Program-made: the position numbers and the translations under genes
NCBI RefSeq assembly: GCF_001949145.1
Contig: NW_019091404.1
Location: 1,682,015 to 1,746,014 of the forward strand
Direction of reading: 5' to 3'
DNA length: 64,000 nucleotides
DNA from: Acanthaster planci
Taxonomy: Eukaryota; Echinodermata; Asteroidea; Valvatida; Acanthasteridae
The notes under the pieces: model-generated
What the model was told of the DNA's origin: nothing
The model's database searches: none
Seen by the model: the letters and a program-made list of their open reading frames with translations, nothing else
Part shown: positions 1 through 17,228 of the stretch, in pieces
How positions within the stretch are numbered: the first letter of the stretch is position 1
Layout: each line of letters begins with the position of its first letter

Positions 1-750
1 AGTTTCAAACTTGGTATTGTAATTAACCCTCATCAGAAGATATGCCCCGAACCTTTTTGTAATCCCGACGTCATCAGGGGTCACGTGACCTCAATTCAAA
101 TGTTCATTCTTTACAGTCTAATAACTAGTAAACATTTGACCGATTTATCTCAAATTTGTTATGCACGTAGTCAGGGACGTGTTATAGATGAAAATTAATA
201 TCTTGACCTCATTTGACCTTTACTTCCGGTTTGACAGGAAGTTGTATTGTATTTTAACACACAAATTGTCATATCTGATTCACTATTCGTTCAATTGCAG
301 TTATATTTGGTTTTCGTTGTACGTGCCACTTTTGCAATTATTTGTAATCCAATTTATTACAAACTTATGGTACTCGTTGACAGTCATCAAAAGACAATAA
401 AAACATTTTTGGAACAGCTATGTGCTTGTTCACAAACACCACTTCTAGTTTGGTTTGTTTTTTTATTTCCATTTTGCAACATTCACAAAATTACATTGAA
501 AAGTATATTTGTAAAGTTTTTGAATTTATAACTTGTTTCATTAGTATTGCCGTGACTGGTCTGGTCTTATTTTTTTGTAACGACTACGAGTGTTTTTCGC
601 GCTCATCAATGCCTGTTGAGAGTTGCCATTCAAGTGACGTCTACGCGCTGCATGTGCGTACGCACGCTGCGCTGTCGGCGTGTTTCCACATTGATGACTT
701 GGCCTTCATCGTGTATGCAGCAGGTTCGATGAGCAAGCAGCAGTGCACAC
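1..750. other. Intergenic DNA, no gene seen
   Basis: AT-rich sequence with only short chance reading frames. I see no splice-flanked coding segment, RNA gene or recognisable repeat before the inverted repeat that begins near 751. Confidence 0.6.
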
Positions 751-2120
751 TATACATGTAAGCGCTGGGTCGTTTAATCTTGCCCCCAAGGCCGGTGCGC
801 CGTGCAGGTGACATGCACTGGTACGTGGTACATGGTGAGCACAGCCAAATAGCACTACCAATAGAGGGTGTTACATTCACAAGAGATGACCTGCCAGCAA
901 CCTCGTTCCCATGGGACCTTTCCCATGAAATATGCAAATAAGGCAGGTGCATGCGCATTACTACCACTGTTTGGCAAAGTTGCTTATATCTATGACGTAA
1001 CAATACAAATCTCCATGCGCGCGTCACTACTGCCGTTTCTGTACTAGTATAGTTTAACATGAGTGCCCAACTTAAAGACAACGAATTGTTACTTTCCAAG
1101 TTCAGGACACTGAAAACCTCACTTAGTTTCGAGAAAAGCATGCTCAAGTATCGGGCAAAGGTTATGGTTACTGTGAGCTCGCCTACGCTACCGACAGTGT
1201 TGACGGCAGCACTTGCCAACTAGTGGTAGTAGTGTGCAGGCACCCGTCCAATTTGCATATTTCACAGGAAACGTCCATAGAGTACCGAAGTGTGACGTCA
1301 CTGTGGACCAGAAAGTGCAGTGCAAACAAATGGAGTACGTGCGCGTGCTTGTTCTCGCGTTAATGCCTTTACACACTAATTGTGCGCGTGACGTATTCAT
1401 TTCGGGCTCTGTAAAAGTGAATTTCGATTTTCAATTGATTTCTTTGACCCACCCACTCACAATTTCGAAAAAAGTCGACATTTAAAAAAAACATTGAACA
1501 TTTTGATTGGCCCTTTACCCGAAAAATTCAAGCATGCCTCATGCGCTCAAATTACCATGAATAATTGCTCATGTGCACTGTCGAAAACCTTAGTCTGTAT
1601 GGCGGCCAGTTTTGGGCATGCAGTCCGTACGGGCATTATTATTCATGAACATGGGCGCTTGAAGCATACTCAGAATTTTCCGGTTAAGCCTGCCAAATTC
1701 TACGGGCCGTTTTCCGATACTCGACTTCGGCTCCGTCTCTGCAGGCTCCAACTGTTTTTTTTTTACCACCCGACTTCGAAGTAGTAAGCGCAAAGGTAAA
1801 TCTGATAGTAATACAAAACATCAAGTAAGATAAAAAAAGAGCCAAATATTACAGTACTTTAATTTAATTCCAACGCTTCAGGCCCACAATCAGGGATTGG
1901 TTTCGGAGACGCCGCTGGGACAGAGACGAAGTTGAGTATTGGAAAACGGCCCGATGCAGGTTTTTTTTCTAATCGCTGGTTGTCTCGTGAATGTAGTGCC
2001 CTCTACTGGTAGTGCTATTTGGCAGTGCTCACCAGCGCATGTTTCCTTGCACGGTGCACCGGCCAAAACAGTAAAACCAGCCTTGGGGCAAGAAGACGGA
2101 TCGCTCCTCTACATGTATTT
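751..2120. repeat. Large inverted-repeat element with nested palindromes
   Basis: The segment at about 751-890 is repeated in reverse complement at about 1983-2120; both arms share, for example, GGTAGTGCTATTTGGC followed by a GTGCTCACC block. The arms bracket about 1.1 kb. Inside are a second, shorter inverted pair (about 925-975 against 1205-1262, sharing TATGCAAAT and CACTACTACCACT-like runs) and the 247-bp element at 1705-1951. No transposase reading frame is visible, so this looks like a non-autonomous element or nested elements. No clear target duplication was found. Confidence 0.55.
1705..1951. mobile_element. 247-bp MITE with GGCCGTTTTCC termini
   Basis: The left end reads GGCCGTTTTCCGATACTCGA and the right end, reverse complemented, reads GGCCGTTTTCCAATACTCAA, so the termini form inverted repeats of about 35 bp with a few mismatches. 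It is the same family as the element at 4225-4464. There is no coding capacity. The flanks (ACG / CGA) do not give a clean target duplication. Confidence 0.7.
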
Positions 2121-3541
2121 TAAGTACATGGTGTACAATTATCACCGCAACATTGGCATTTCTTTGCGTGGCAGGCCATTTGGAATCTCCCAAATCATTA
2201 GCCTACACTCTAGCTGAGTTTTGAAGGGTCGTTTACACCAAGTAGTGCCTGTTGGGAAAGCTGAAACGGTTCCGATTCTTATTACATGTACTTTTAATAT
2301 CATTATATTTCATGATAATTGATATACAACACCTGTACTTCTCTGTTTTTAACAGGGGCTTGTATTAGTTGTTTTTCACTAACTGATAAACAAAAGTCCT
2401 ATCTCAAAAATGAACAAGCCAAGTTGTCTCGCTGTGCCCAGAGATCATGCCCAACAACCCCCTACAATATCCCGGTGTATTACTTGTCTTTGATTGTGTT
2501 TTCCTCGTATATTTAAGCATTAAAACAATATTCTCTAATCTAGTTAGGAAATGTGATGACACTCTAGACATTTATGGGGACGTGAATGTTTCAGACTGTA
2601 GGCCCAGCCTCTCACTCGGACGGGCTGATGGCTGATACGTCACACGGGGTCACAGCTAAAAACACGCAAAGCATTGTGGGTCAATTTCTGCCGGGGGCGC
2701 GAACTCACTCAATGCATGACATAAAGGCTTTTATTGATTCGATATTTTGTCTTCATCTTCCTCATCGCTGAAAATATCCTCATTTTAATTTATTCGTAGG
2801 TACAAAATTGATCAAGATGACCAATGATTTGAAATATATCTCCAAAAGACACGTGATCAGTGATGAGGAGATACATTACCATACTGTGATTGCACCAAGG
2901 TCATGTCTTATCATATAGCTGACCCTTTACTCGTGCCAAAGCACTGCCCTTTGCTTACAGGAATTTATAACCTTGCGGTCACAGGTCGTGGGCAATGAAG
3001 CCAATCACAGTGCCAAGCCATCAGCCCCAGTCCCAGCGCCCTTTTCGAGTATAGCAGGCACGAAATGGGTAGAGGGGCACAAGTCCAATCCCTGCACACA
3101 CTCCAGCCTATTGTCACTTAACACATCCCCCCTAGATGTCAGAAAAGAATTTCTGAGATACCAGTTTAACAATAACCAATACAAGGCGGGGGGGGGTCCA
3201 CTTTGTCCCATAGTTTGCTTCATATGTCTTCGAGCGCTGGGCGACGAGCGAAGCCCAGCCTTTCTCTCAGTCAGCAGTGAGGGCGTCCTAGGACACAAAA
3301 TCCATTTACAGACATTCTTAAAATTGAGGCTAACTACAATTGCAGTCTGTAGACACAGCAAATAAAACGTTTCACAACCATTTTTTTGTTTTTTGTTTTG
3401 CCATTTTATTATTTTCATTTTATTGTTGTCATGTTAGGTGTATCACTCCGACTTGAAATCTTTCTTTGTTATATGTTGACCTGCACAGAGGTCGCTGTTC
3501 AGCTTTACTACAGTAAAGGAAAAGACCTTATCCGAATCATT
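2121..3541. other. 3' flank of trypsin D duplication unit with a D-specific insertion
   Basis: From about 2450 the sequence matches the 3' flanks of the other copies (about 16330, 34130; partly 25260). Shared landmarks are ATATTCTCTRATCTAGTT, a GTTTCAGACTG block and GCCCAGCCT. Between about 2620 and 3240, D carries roughly 600 bp absent from the other copies. From about 3250 to 3541 the match resumes (GTCCTAGG, GAGGTCGCTGTTCAGC). No gene is supported here; the reading frames at 2973-3418 are not conserved in the other copies. Confidence 0.55.
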
Positions 3542-3979
3542 GGCTGAGTTCGGGCGGCTTGTTCTGGTATGTTCACGAACAGCTCGATTTGTTGTTCGTC
3601 GGTCGGCCGCTCGATCGCCGGTAGTTAGTGACATGCAACATGGAGGCGTCCATGTAGGCTACGTTATTCGAGAGTTAATGTTTAGATGGGCTGAATTCTT
3701 TGCTATGTAAACAGGAACATTCATTTCTGTGTTACGGAAAATAATTAATGTTAATTTTGCAAAACTTCCCATTGTGTATGGCTTTGGAAGCCATCTCTCT
3801 ACTTTTTGCAGCTGTTCAAAAATCAAAATCTCACGAGTTTCTCCGTTTGTTCCTGTAAAACCCTGACGAGGAGGTGGTCTGTGATCCTGTTCTGAGAACA
3901 GTGTTCTTGAGTCGTGTTCCCGCCGGTCGAGTGCGAGAACAAGAAACTCGTGTCAAGAACAGGCCGCCCGAACTCGACC
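3542..3979. mobile_element. 438-bp TIR element inserted in the D flank
   Basis: The ends are inverted repeats: GGCTGAGTTCGGGCGGCT on the left, and GGTCGAGTTCGGGCGGCC as the reverse complement of the right end. The homologous sites in C, B and A read straight through (for example ATCATTGTGTC in B), so D holds a precise insertion. The likely target duplication is AATCATT / AATATT with a 1-bp deletion. A partial second copy lies in the opposite orientation at 6857-7195. No intact reading frame is visible. Confidence 0.7.
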
Positions 3980-4224
3980 AATATTGTGTCTAGAGCTCCA
4001 TGGAGACTATATCCTGGACACAATTTAACTTTGGACGTGTCTGATATCAGATTTATTTGTAGGTACGAACTTCCTCGATTTTTTTAACATCAAAATGCAC
4101 AGTTTGATTCGGAGGAAGCTGTACTTTTTGGTGCCCGATGTTTTGCCTTAATTACTGCCATGGATGAGTCTGATCAATCGAGAATCAGGGTATGCGATGG
4201 AGCAGATTACTCAGCATTGAACAT

Positions 4225-4464
4225 GGCCGTTTTCCAATACTCAACTTCATCTCTGTCTCAGGCTTCATTCCCAAAACCAATCCCCGATTGTGGTCCTAAA
4301 GCCTTTAAATTGCATTGTATTACTATATTTTTTGGCTTTCTTGCATTTTATTTGATGTTCTGTGGTACTAATAGACTGATTACTGCGCTTACATCTTCAA
4401 AGTCAGCTAGTAAAAAGCAGTTGGAGCTTGAGACGGAGCCGACGTTGGGTATTGGAAAACGGCC
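4225..4464. mobile_element. 240-bp MITE, same family as 1705-1951, with CAT target duplication
   Basis: Termini are GGCCGTTTTCCAATACTCAA on the left and GGCCGTTTTCCAATACCCAA as reverse complement of the right. CAT flanks both sides (4222-4224 and 4465-4467). Unit A has an uninterrupted GAACATGTTAACTCC at the homologous site (34861 onward) and C has GAACATGTTCACTGG, so the pre-insertion target is visible. A 3-bp duplication is typical of PIF/Harbinger elements, but the superfamily assignment is an inference. Confidence 0.8.
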
Positions 4465-4698
4465 CATGTTTACTCCTTATCAGTCCCGTCTTGAAATAGG
4501 AGCACGTACTACGCTACAGTAATGAGTGATTGAAGGCTCTCATCTATCATAAATCTTTGAAACGGCTCACTAATTACTAAAAAGTTTGTTTCCTTAACAT
4601 TACTCCCTATGTTTTGATTTTAAGAGGGGGAAAAATAATAGAATCACTCTCATAATCGAGAATCATGCATATGCCAAAGAATGCTGACTTGGAAACAC

Positions 4699-11516
<6,818 letters not shown>

Positions 11517-11610
11517 GGTGAGTGAAATGTCGAGTAGTTAAAAGGATGTTCGTCACTTGACTTCTGTGTACTCTCTCGGCTTAGTGGGTACCTGCCCAAA
11601 CGGGACGGCG

Positions 11611-11621
11611 CCTTTTATTAA
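11611..11621 (-). promoter_or_regulatory. TATA-like box of trypsin D
   Basis: On the minus strand this reads TTAATAAAAGG, 95 bp upstream of the ATG. The box and its distance are conserved in all four copies (95, 95, 95 and 96 bp), which supports a core promoter with a 5' UTR of roughly 65 bp. Confidence 0.7.
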
Positions 11622-11882
11622 GGCCCTCGTCGGACGCGTCGTGCACTCTGCTGCATGGTGAAACTAAACAGCTGAGTATCTCACTGCATACTGATAGTGA
11701 CGCATGTTTCCTTATCTTAATTTAGTGTGCCTTGAAGGCTTTGTATCTCATGTGACCAATTTGTGCACTCCCTATTGCTGTTTTCATAATTGGTTATGAA
11801 AGCGAAAGTGGTGACGGAAAACAGCAGCCCTAAATTCGTACGCGAGCTTGAAAAAAGTTGGTTGTAGATTCTATAGGAGGTT

Positions 11883-13808
11883 TACGGAAGCCCGTAGTGC
11901 TAAGTTTATCTCTGCAAAAGTACTTATGGCTAAATTACGCAATAATTTTACGAAATGACATTGCTCCATAACGGAATACAGTTGCAAAATAACACAATAA
12001 TATTGTGAAATAACGCATCAGTTCTACTGACGTTTGGGGTACCTTCGCACGGTTACTCCTGGTAACCAGAGTAGGATGCGCGCAAATTACACCTGGGTCT
12101 CGCAGGAGTATACTTCCCCGTTAGCGAGAGTATACTTTCGCTGATCAGTGGGTCGGACTGCAGCCGTTTGAGCGTGAACATCAGAAGCTCACTCGAAGGC
12201 ACCCTTGAGTGAGCAGTGCGAGTGATTTCCCGTAAAATACCATTCGAGGAAAGCTAAGCATGACATTACGCAAACTTGTGAGCTTCTACTTCTCTCTTGG
12301 TTTGAGTTATGATCAAACATTGTGGTTTTTTACATCATCGTAAGCTTAAGGACCCTAAAACGACATTTGGCCTGTCACGGATTGTCCAGGACAACGACTA
12401 AGTCATCGATTGTTGATTGTTGCTCTTTTCATACTGGAGCAGACGCAGAGGGTGCGTTCGAGCGAGGGGAGGGTGCGTTCGAGCGAGGGGAGGGTGCGTT
12501 CGAGCGAGGGGAGGGTGCGTTCGAGCGAGGGGAGGGTGCGTTCGAGCGAGGGGAGGGTGCGTGCGAGCGAGGGGAGGGTGCGTTCGAGCGAGGGGAGGGT
12601 GCGTGCGAGCGAGGGGAGGGTGCGTTCGAGCGAGGGGAGGGTGCGTGCGAGCGAGGGGAGGGTGCGTGCGAGCGAGGGGAGGGTGCGTGCGAGCGAGGGG
12701 AGGGTGCGTGCGAGCGAGGGGAGGGTGCGTGCGAGCGAGGGGAGGGTGCGTGCGAGCGAGGGGAGGGTGCGTTCGAGCGAGGGGAGGGTGCGTTCGAGCG
12801 AGGGGAGGGTGCGTGCGAGCGAGGGGAGGGTGCGTTCGAGCGAGGGGAGGGTGCGTTCGAGCGAGGGGAGGGTGCGTTCGACCGAGCTACTCGTGTTAAA
12901 ACTCACAACATGAGTGCTCTCCTGAGCGTTCAAACGGCAGGAGTACGACCCACAGGTCAGCGAGAGTATATTACTACACCTCATACATATTCCTGAGCAA
13001 ATCGGAGCGCGTCATTGGCCGATTCCGACTCGCGTCTGGGAAGTAGAAATGATACGCGACCATGTGACGTCATAGTAGTGAGTATCCACCTCGCCGCGGT
13101 GCGGTAGTTTTTTTTTTCTGGTAGCATCAAAACACCCTCTGGAACCCGCCGTGTAAACATGTAGTCTGTTTCATGTAATCTTTACGGAACTAGTCTGGAG
13201 TTTTATCCTCATGGCTATTACAGTAAAGACCCCAAACGTATATCAGCACCAGACTATTGAAGCCCTGTTTCTATGTACATCTGCACTCACCTATCATTAC
13301 ATGGAAATTTAGCAGCTGAGAAACAACAATGGCGTCTGTGAGTACAAGTAACGTGAGATTTCAGTTTGAATATTGATGCAGTATAGTCTCGACCCATTAC
13401 CGACCTATTACTGGTCCCGACCTACACCTCGGGACCAGTAATTCCCACTACTTTCCCTCAAACCATGCTGTATTTGTACGCTCTCGTTAGACGAGGAGTA
13501 TACTCCTGCATCCGAGTGATGCGCACGCATCCTGCCATACCCGAACGCAGTAACCACGCGAACGCACCCAGAATGGAGTATGACATTTGATTTCAGCGTG
13601 CGGTGCTTACGCTGAGAGGCAAAACACCAAAGGAGGCAACAATCACATCGCGAAAACCACAGCGTTATTTTGCAAAGCTATATATGGGTTTTTTCTCAAA
13701 CTATTTTGGTATTTTGCAAAGCTACTTAAATATTTCGCAAAGTTATTGCGTTATATCGCAATAAATTTTTTTTTGCATATTTAAAATTGGTACTAACGGG
13801 CTTCCGTA
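11883..13808. mobile_element. 1.9-kb TIR element upstream of trypsin D
   Basis: Both ends read TACGGAAGCCCGT when taken inward (11883 and, reverse complemented, 13808), with GAGGTT flanking each side (11877-11882 and 13809-13814). If the TIR starts one base later the duplication can be read as 8 bp with one mismatch, as in hAT elements. Subterminal regions contain repeats of a GCGTTATTTCGCAA-type motif facing inward from both ends, and a further inverted pair lies inside (about 12040-12140 against 13480-13565). Units A and B have no insertion at the homologous site; C has a 641-bp relative at 21666-22306. No transposase is visible. The minisatellite at 12451 lies within it. Confidence 0.75.
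12451..12887. repeat. 21-bp minisatellite, 20 full units plus a partial one
   Basis: The unit starts GGTGCGTTCGAGCG and ends AGGGGAG. Two variants differ by one base (GCGTTCGAG or GCGTGCGAG). In order the units are T,T,T,T,T,G,T,G,T,G,G,G,G,G,G,T,T,G,T,T,T by that base. Because 21 is a multiple of three and the unit lacks stops, long reading frames appear on both strands; these are artefacts. The last unit runs into GACCGAGCTACT, matching the reverse complement of the single-copy sequence in the C element. Confidence 0.95.
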
Positions 13809-13814
13809 GAGGTT

Positions 13815-16330
13815 TGAGGAGCAGACAATTTATTTGAATTGATTTTGTTCGCTCTTTTGTAAAAATAAAATCAGTTGAAGCCGCAAACAAAGTTGAGGGC
13901 AAACTTAGACTGTAACGTTGCCCAGACTCGGAAACTGAACGCTGGTCTATACGCTCTGTTTACTAGACGGGTTCAATGGTGTTTGCCCACGACTTGAAAT
14001 TCAGCAGCTGGCTGCATTGAACCGCCATCTTAAACATCAGCCGAGGACATTTACCTATTTATTAGATTCGCTATTCACGGGAGGCAAATTGTGTCACACG
14101 AACAAGATTTTTTTGGGGTTGAAATGACAAACAACCATGGCCCATTCTGACTGACCGAGAAAAATACCAGTAATGTGAACTCTTGTCTTGACAGAGCCCG
14201 GAAAATCATGTCCAGGTGACATTTTGCTCTCGGTGTTTTTGAACTTTGCAAAAAAAAGTTGGCTCCCTGAACTATTACTTTCGCAAACAGAGAAAATACA
14301 AAACAGAGGCCATTCTAAAAAGATGATTCATTGCTAATGGATGAGTAGAACTTGGCTTCATATAACCCTTGCCTTTTAGTTACACTCGGTTGTACAGTTT
14401 ATGCAGGCTCCGTTTACAAGAGATATTTTGAAGATACGTGTGGGAATTTTATGGCAAACTACATATGGGTAACTTCGGTATGGCCTTTATCATCGATATT
14501 GCTTTCTGCCTTCCCTATCACAAAATAATAACCCCAAAACACGGTCTATGAAACAAAGCGTCAATCATGGTCGAAAGCAAGACTCAACATGCCGAATTTA
14601 AACACTGATCACAGCCGTATCGTTTGAATCTCAAACTAACGTCATCCTGACGTGAATTGGTGGTTACGTAGAGGGTTTTGCTGCGCATTTTGTGCGCTCG
14701 ACGTCATATCAGAGTCGGGTCAATACAATTTTTTTGTGTTTGTTTTTCTTTTATGTTTTTGTGAGTCGGGAACTCGAAGATATCTTTTGTCACGGATATT
14801 GCAACATTGTGCCACTCTATAACATTTTGTGTAGTTACGTCGACAGGAGTTAGTATTCACGGTTACTTGCGTCTTTGTTGTTCATAAGGCTAAAAAATTC
14901 TAATAAAACAAATCAGAATTATTCTGTAAGTAAGAAGCTCATGGGTCCTACATAATTCATGTAACTAGTACTTGTATACAAATATAGCGCTTTTACATTG
15001 AAAGTTCTTTTGTAGAAAATCACGAAAAAGATTGAGAACCAGGTAATGTCTTGATCTTGAAAAGAATGTACATATGACCTTTCAAAGGAAATTTCTCTGT
15101 TTGAGGGTGGCTCGGACATGGTTCCTTGACCTGTGTTGTAAACTTCCCCTCGGTGCCGCTTTTCAAAATAACCCCATTGAAATAAACAGTTCCCATTGAA
15201 AAGACTCTTCCTTCTCTCATTCTCATCATGCACGCACTATTTTCAGTACCCTGCAACCATAGAACTACATATAAGATTTGGAGAGCGCACTCAGTAATAC
15301 TCTGCGCGCTACGCGGCCGTGCTGGCCAGTGACCCGTCTGCCATTTTGCAAGTGGCCAAACCAATAGCAAAATACCCGGATCTCTATTTGTGAAACGAGA
15401 CACTTTTCTACTTGTTGCTCGTCTTACGAAATGGCGTTCATGTAACCCTGTCGGAGCGTGTCACGGACGTGGCTAGTGCGTTCTCTTGTTGTTTTAATGT
15501 AACTACATGCCCGCAACAGATAAGCGTTTACTAGCGAGGCTGAATAGCGCTGTCTGCCGACTTTAAACCTGCAGATAAATGTCACTCCCACTACTTAATC
15601 TGCAAAGCACCTAAGCGCAAGCTTGGTTGTCAAGCCCTGTTTGATTAACAGTATTTTCTTTTCGATTCTTAAAGGGGACTTCTATGCTATTTTGCACTTG
15701 TAGGTCCGAAGGCGTATAATCGTTCTTTATATATGAAAAGGGTCTGTGTGGCAGTCAGTGTGATCGTGGGAGCGAAATATCGGGCTCTCCTGTTTAATTT
15801 AAAAAAAGTTGACCGTGGGAAGTCTTTTCGCGTCGTCTATGGGTCGTAACAAGTGAAAGGAGGAAATACAGTCGATCCAACCAGCAAGTATGTCAAATGT
15901 ACATGTATTCTGAAAAAGTGCAAAGGTTGCCATTCAATACGCTGCAAATTACAGCTATTTCAAGGGACATGTTGTAATGGTGTAACAAAATGGGACGATC
16001 TTCTGCATAAGAATAAGTGGGCTTTAAATGTTTGAACTGAATGGGGTAGAATATCCCAAACTGAAACTATAAATTGGGGTAAAATCATGAAGGTGAGCCA
16101 CGTTGTTAAGCAACCAGTCCTTCAACAGTGATCACCAGACAACTATCAGACAAGTATCAGTGAAAACGAGACGCCTTAGGTCGTACAAGAAATGCTTGAA
16201 GTCGCTCTGACCTGCTATGATAAACTTGATGCAGTTGGGTGTCTCCCATATGAAAAAAGGTCTGTTAGCCTGCTAATGATAAGCAGTTACGTAGTTTATT
16301 TGTATCGTGTATGTGAATACTTTGATATCC
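13815..16330. other. Duplicated upstream flank between trypsin D and C
   Basis: This spacer is homologous to 31745-34130 (between B and A) and in part to 22310-23560 and 38630-40270. It ends where the 3' flank of unit C begins. A block at about 15850-16160 is well matched by 33700-33990 and includes a 60-codon frame rich in Cys (KCTCILKKCKGCHS), but that frame is broken in the other copy, so I do not call a gene. Confidence 0.6.
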
Positions 16331-17228
16331 TGGTGTATCTTTAATTTGAAAAGTTTTCTCCATATATTTAAGCCCTAAAAAACAATATTCTCTGATCTAG
16401 TTTGAGACATGTAATGACACTCCACACGTTTTAGAGAACGTGTGTGTTTCAGACTGCGAGCCCAGCCTTTCTCTCAGTCAGCAAGGAGGGCGTCCTAGGG
16501 CACAAAATGCATTTGTAGACGTTCATAAAATTGAGGCTAATAACAACTGTAGTCGGGTGACACAGAAAAAACAGTTTCACCACCAATTTTTATTTTTCTC
16601 TCATAAGTTCATTTTATTTTTGCCATGTTAGTTTTATCGCTCCAAGTTGATCCAATTTTTTCACCAGAATGTTGACCTGCATTATAGAGGTCGCTGTTCA
16701 GCTTTACTTGAGTAAAAGGAAAGACCTTGTCCGCATCATTTTGTCTATAGAGCTAGATCTAAAGTCTTACAGTAGACGTAGCCATTGCCTCATGAAGACC
16801 ATCCTGTGCACGATTTAGGTACGAACTTCCACTTTTTTCAACATCAAGATGCAACGGAAAGGACAGTTTGATTCGAAGGAAACTAAACCATTTTGGTGCC
16901 CGATGCAATGCCTTAATTACCGTCATTAATATGAATGTATCTGATTTTTTTGACAGGCAGGGGCAACATTCACATGCCCTACAGCAGATTGTAATAGTCT
17001 AATATTGAACATGTTCACTGGTTACCAGACTCGTCTTGAAATAGGAACACGTGCTGCTACAGTAATGGTGATTGAAGGCTCGCGCCAACAAATCAAACCT
17101 TTGAAACGGCTCACTAATATACTTGGCACAATCAAAATCGATACACAGAAGTTTGTTTCCTTAATGACAATACTTTATATTTTCATTATAAGAGGGAAAA
17201 ATGATAGAATAACTCTCGTAATCGAGAA

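Noticed and set aside
641-1219. 192-aa minus-strand reading frame
   Set aside because: Lies over an inverted-repeat structure, has no recognisable domain and biased, low-information composition.
12451-12887. CRISPR-like array
   Set aside because: Units are directly adjacent without spacers, and the genome is eukaryotic. It is a minisatellite.
12322-12996. Long open frames on both strands with GAFERGE, RVRSSEG or LERTLPS repeats
   Set aside because: The 21-bp unit is a multiple of three without stops, so several frames are open by construction. The array sits inside a transposable element and has no splice or start context.
15853-16035. 60-aa Cys-rich frame
   Set aside because: The homologous sequence near 33700 has stops and frame changes, so coding is not conserved.
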